From positions 1 to 6,933 of the forward strand of contig VBOK01000121.1 of NCBI GenBank assembly GCA_005877565.1: a stretch of 6,933 bases of DNA, given 5' to 3'. Under the pieces are notes generated by a model that searched no databases, was not told where the DNA came from, and worked only from the letters and a program-made list of their open reading frames with translations. This DNA comes from Nitrospirota bacterium. GTDB taxonomy: Bacteria; Nitrospirota; Nitrospiria; Nitrospirales; NS-4. The translations under genes and the position numbers were made by a program. Positions 5,863 through 6,933 of the stretch are shown here, in pieces. Position 1 is the first letter of the stretch; each line of letters starts with the position of its first letter.

Positions 5863-5875
5863 CCTATATTATAGG
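5863..5875. promoter_or_regulatory. Palindromic AT-rich box shared by divergent promoters
   Basis: CCTATATTATAGG is a perfect 6-base inverted repeat around one base. It is the only AT-rich spot in the 45-base divergent gap. On the minus strand it contains an exact TATAAT (5873-5868), which would place the start of the lipoprotein message at or near its ATG (5860). On the plus strand, TATATT (5865-5870) with TTGTGG (5843-5848) 16 bases upstream could serve the ATPase operon. Its symmetry means one box may serve both directions, or that it is also an operator. Confidence 0.45.
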
Positions 5876-5892
5876 ACACTGAGTTTGCCGGT

Positions 5893-5899
5893 GGGGGAG
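5893..5899 (+). promoter_or_regulatory. Ribosome-binding site that sets the ATPase start
   Basis: GGGGGAG lies 6 bases before the GTG at 5906. The first ATG of the same frame, at 5843, falls inside the divergent lipoprotein gene and upstream of the candidate promoter. The GTG start is therefore preferred. Confidence 0.6.
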
Positions 5900-5905
5900 A
5901 AGCTG

Positions 5906-6721
5906 GTGACGAAAGGATTGGAGCAGGGGATCGAGCAGTACCGCGTGAAGGCCGAGCCGTTCTACGCCGAGGTGAACGGCGAGATCGGGCTGTTCAAGGC
6001 GGCCGCCGTGGCGCGGATGCCGGTGATGCTGAAAGGCCCGACCGGCTGCGGGAAGACCCGGTTCATCCTGTACATGGCGCACAAGCTGGGCCGTCCCTTG
6101 ATCACCGTGGCCTGCCATGAGGACCTCACCGCCTCTGACCTGGTCGGGCGCTTCCTGCTCAAAGGCGATGAGACCGTCTGGGTGGACGGCCCGCTGACGC
6201 TAGGAGTCAAGCACGGCGCGATCGTGTACCTGGACGAGATCGTCGAAGCCCGCAAGGACACGACCGTCATCATCCATCCCCTGAGCGACGACCGGCGACT
6301 CCTGCCGATTGAGAAGAAGGGGCAGATGGTCCAGGCGGTGGACGATTTCCTGCTGGTCCTCTCGTACAACCCCGGCTACCAGAGTGTGCTGAAGGATCTC
6401 AAGCAGAGTACCAAACAGCGCTTCATGGCGATCGAGTTCTCGTATCCCCCGCGGGATCTGGAAGCCCGCATCATCGAGCGCGAGGCCGGCGTGAACAAGG
6501 AGATCGCGGTGGGCCTGGTCACGGTCGGCGAGAAGGTCCGCAATCTCAAGAACCATGGGTTGGAAGAAGGGGTCAGCACCAGGCTGCTGATCTATGCCGG
6601 ACAGTTGATCAAAAGCGGGGTCAGACCCCAGGCCGCGTGCGAGGCGGCGATCATCCGGCCCATCACGGACGACGCCGACATGCATCGTAGCCTGCGGGAG
6701 ATAGTCACAGCGGTATTCTAA
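5906..6721 (+). CDS. MoxR-class AAA+ ATPase of the NorQ/CbbQ type
   Basis: This 271-residue cytosolic AAA+ ATPase shows a Walker A GPTGCGKT (44-51), Walker B IVYLDE (106-111), a sensor-1 asparagine in LSYNPGY (152-158), an arginine-finger candidate in KQRFMAI (Arg172) and a C-terminal STRLLIYAGQLIKSG helix (224-238) typical of the CbbQ C-terminal domain. The PFYAEVNGEIGLFKAAAVAR start (18-37) also matches NorQ/CbbQ/NirQ proteins. These form ring-shaped chaperones that work with a VWA-domain partner (NorD/CbbO) to activate or insert cofactors into enzymes such as nitric oxide reductase or Rubisco. No such client is visible here. GTG 5906 is chosen for its strong upstream GGGGGAG; ATG 5843 would add 21 residues unlike the family. 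The next gene starts 12 bases after the stop, so the two are probably co-transcribed. Confidence 0.9.
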   Translation: MTKGLEQGIEQYRVKAEPFYAEVNGEIGLFKAAAVARMPVMLKGPTGCGKTRFILYMAHKLGRPLITVACHEDLTASDLVGRFLLKGDETVWVDGPLTLGVKHGAIVYLDEIVEARKDTTVIIHPLSDDRRLLPIEKKGQMVQAVDDFLLVLSYNPGYQSVLKDLKQSTKQRFMAIEFSYPPRDLEARIIEREAGVNKEIAVGLVTVGEKVRNLKNHGLEEGVSTRLLIYAGQLIKSGVRPQAACEAAIIRPITDDADMHRSLREIVTAVF

Positions 6722-6732
6722 GGGAGTACGTT

Positions 6733-6933
6733 ATGGATACCGACGATCAGAAGAAGAAAACCAACAAAGCGGGAAGGGAGGAGGAGACTTCGCAGCCGGT
6801 CGATCCGGAAGAGGCGAAGCGTCAGGCCAGGCGGAAGCTGAAGCCGGTCGGGCCGATCATGAAGCCGTTGAGCGACGAGGAAATCAAGAAGTTGCTCTAC
6901 GACCCGGAAGACAAGGAACGGGAGAACCTGCTG
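6733..6933 (+). CDS. Unidentified highly charged protein, N-terminal part (runs off the right edge)
   Basis: An open frame of 67 codons begins at ATG 6733, with GGGAG 6 bases upstream, directly after the ATPase stop. The visible residues are rich in Lys, Glu, Asp and Arg. A disordered-looking first 40 residues (MDTDDQKKKTNKAGREEE and on) is followed by KPVGPIMKPLSDEEIKKLLY (46-65 approx.) and a charged helix. No motif identifies the family. NorQ/CbbQ ATPases are usually followed by a VWA-domain NorD/CbbO partner, so this may be the start of one. That is inferred only from position; the VWA domain would be further to the right. There is no signal peptide, so a cytosolic location is expected. 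Confidence 0.7.
   Translation, partial: MDTDDQKKKTNKAGREEETSQPVDPEEAKRQARRKLKPVGPIMKPLSDEEIKKLLYDPEDKERENLL

Noticed and set aside
5843..5905. Use of ATG 5843 as the start of the ATPase
   Set aside because: It overlaps the 5' end of the divergent lipoprotein gene and lies upstream of the only AT-rich promoter box; the GTG at 5906 has a strong ribosome site.
6617..6629. Perfect palindrome GGGGTCAGACCCC inside the ATPase gene, resembling a dispersed-repeat core
   Set aside because: The encoded KSGVRPQ fits the normal CbbQ C-terminal pattern without an insertion, and there are no longer arms, so it is probably a chance match.

Overview
The window is GC-rich, tightly packed bacterial DNA. It contains a leftward five-gene run, a rightward two-domain gene, a leftward lipoprotein gene and a rightward ATPase operon cut by the window edge. 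The Slp-type outer-membrane lipoprotein indicates a Gram-negative cell. The gene mix (KamA, a NifU-C protein, a YkgJ/DUF2156 fusion, a NorQ-type ATPase) is compatible with a Nitrospira-like lineage (Nitrospirota). That is an inference from gene style, and no ribosomal or phylogenetic marker is present to prove it.

Layout. Minus strand, in transcription order: NifU-C-domain protein (3544-3287), an ATP-grasp-like ligase of unknown substrate (3268-1736), a small CPEC glutaredoxin-like protein (1734-1486), a KamA-type radical SAM aminomutase (1461-313) and the start of a dCTP deaminase (309 to beyond the left edge). Gaps are 18, 1, 24 and 3 bases, so this looks like one operon. Divergent from it is a gene joining a CxxCxxCC (YkgJ) metal-binding domain to a DUF2156 acyl/aminoacyl-transferase-like domain (3629-5134). 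A convergent gap (5135-5290) holds a nested inverted-repeat element. Then come a Slp-family lipoprotein with a Tyr/Pro-rich tail (5860-5291, minus) and, divergent from it, a NorQ/CbbQ AAA+ ATPase (5906-6721, plus) followed by the start of an unidentified charged protein (6733 to the right edge).

How the genes may work together. KamA needs a 4Fe-4S cluster. A NifU-C scaffold and a thiol-redox protein in the same operon could serve cluster supply or redox repair. KamA keeps the two aspartates and the PLP lysine expected for lysine 2,3-aminomutase, so beta-lysine is the likely product. The uncharacterised ATP-grasp-like ligase and the neighbouring DUF2156 transferase are candidates to join beta-lysine to something. 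This is a hypothesis, but it is the best candidate for an undescribed pathway here.

A second theme is structured DNA inside genes. Two unrelated palindromic elements lie in frame within coding sequence: 4177-4252 in the YkgJ-DUF2156 gene and 2671-2732 in the ATP-grasp gene. Both encode hydrophilic linker-like peptides between conserved segments. This resembles the in-gene palindromic elements described in Rickettsia.
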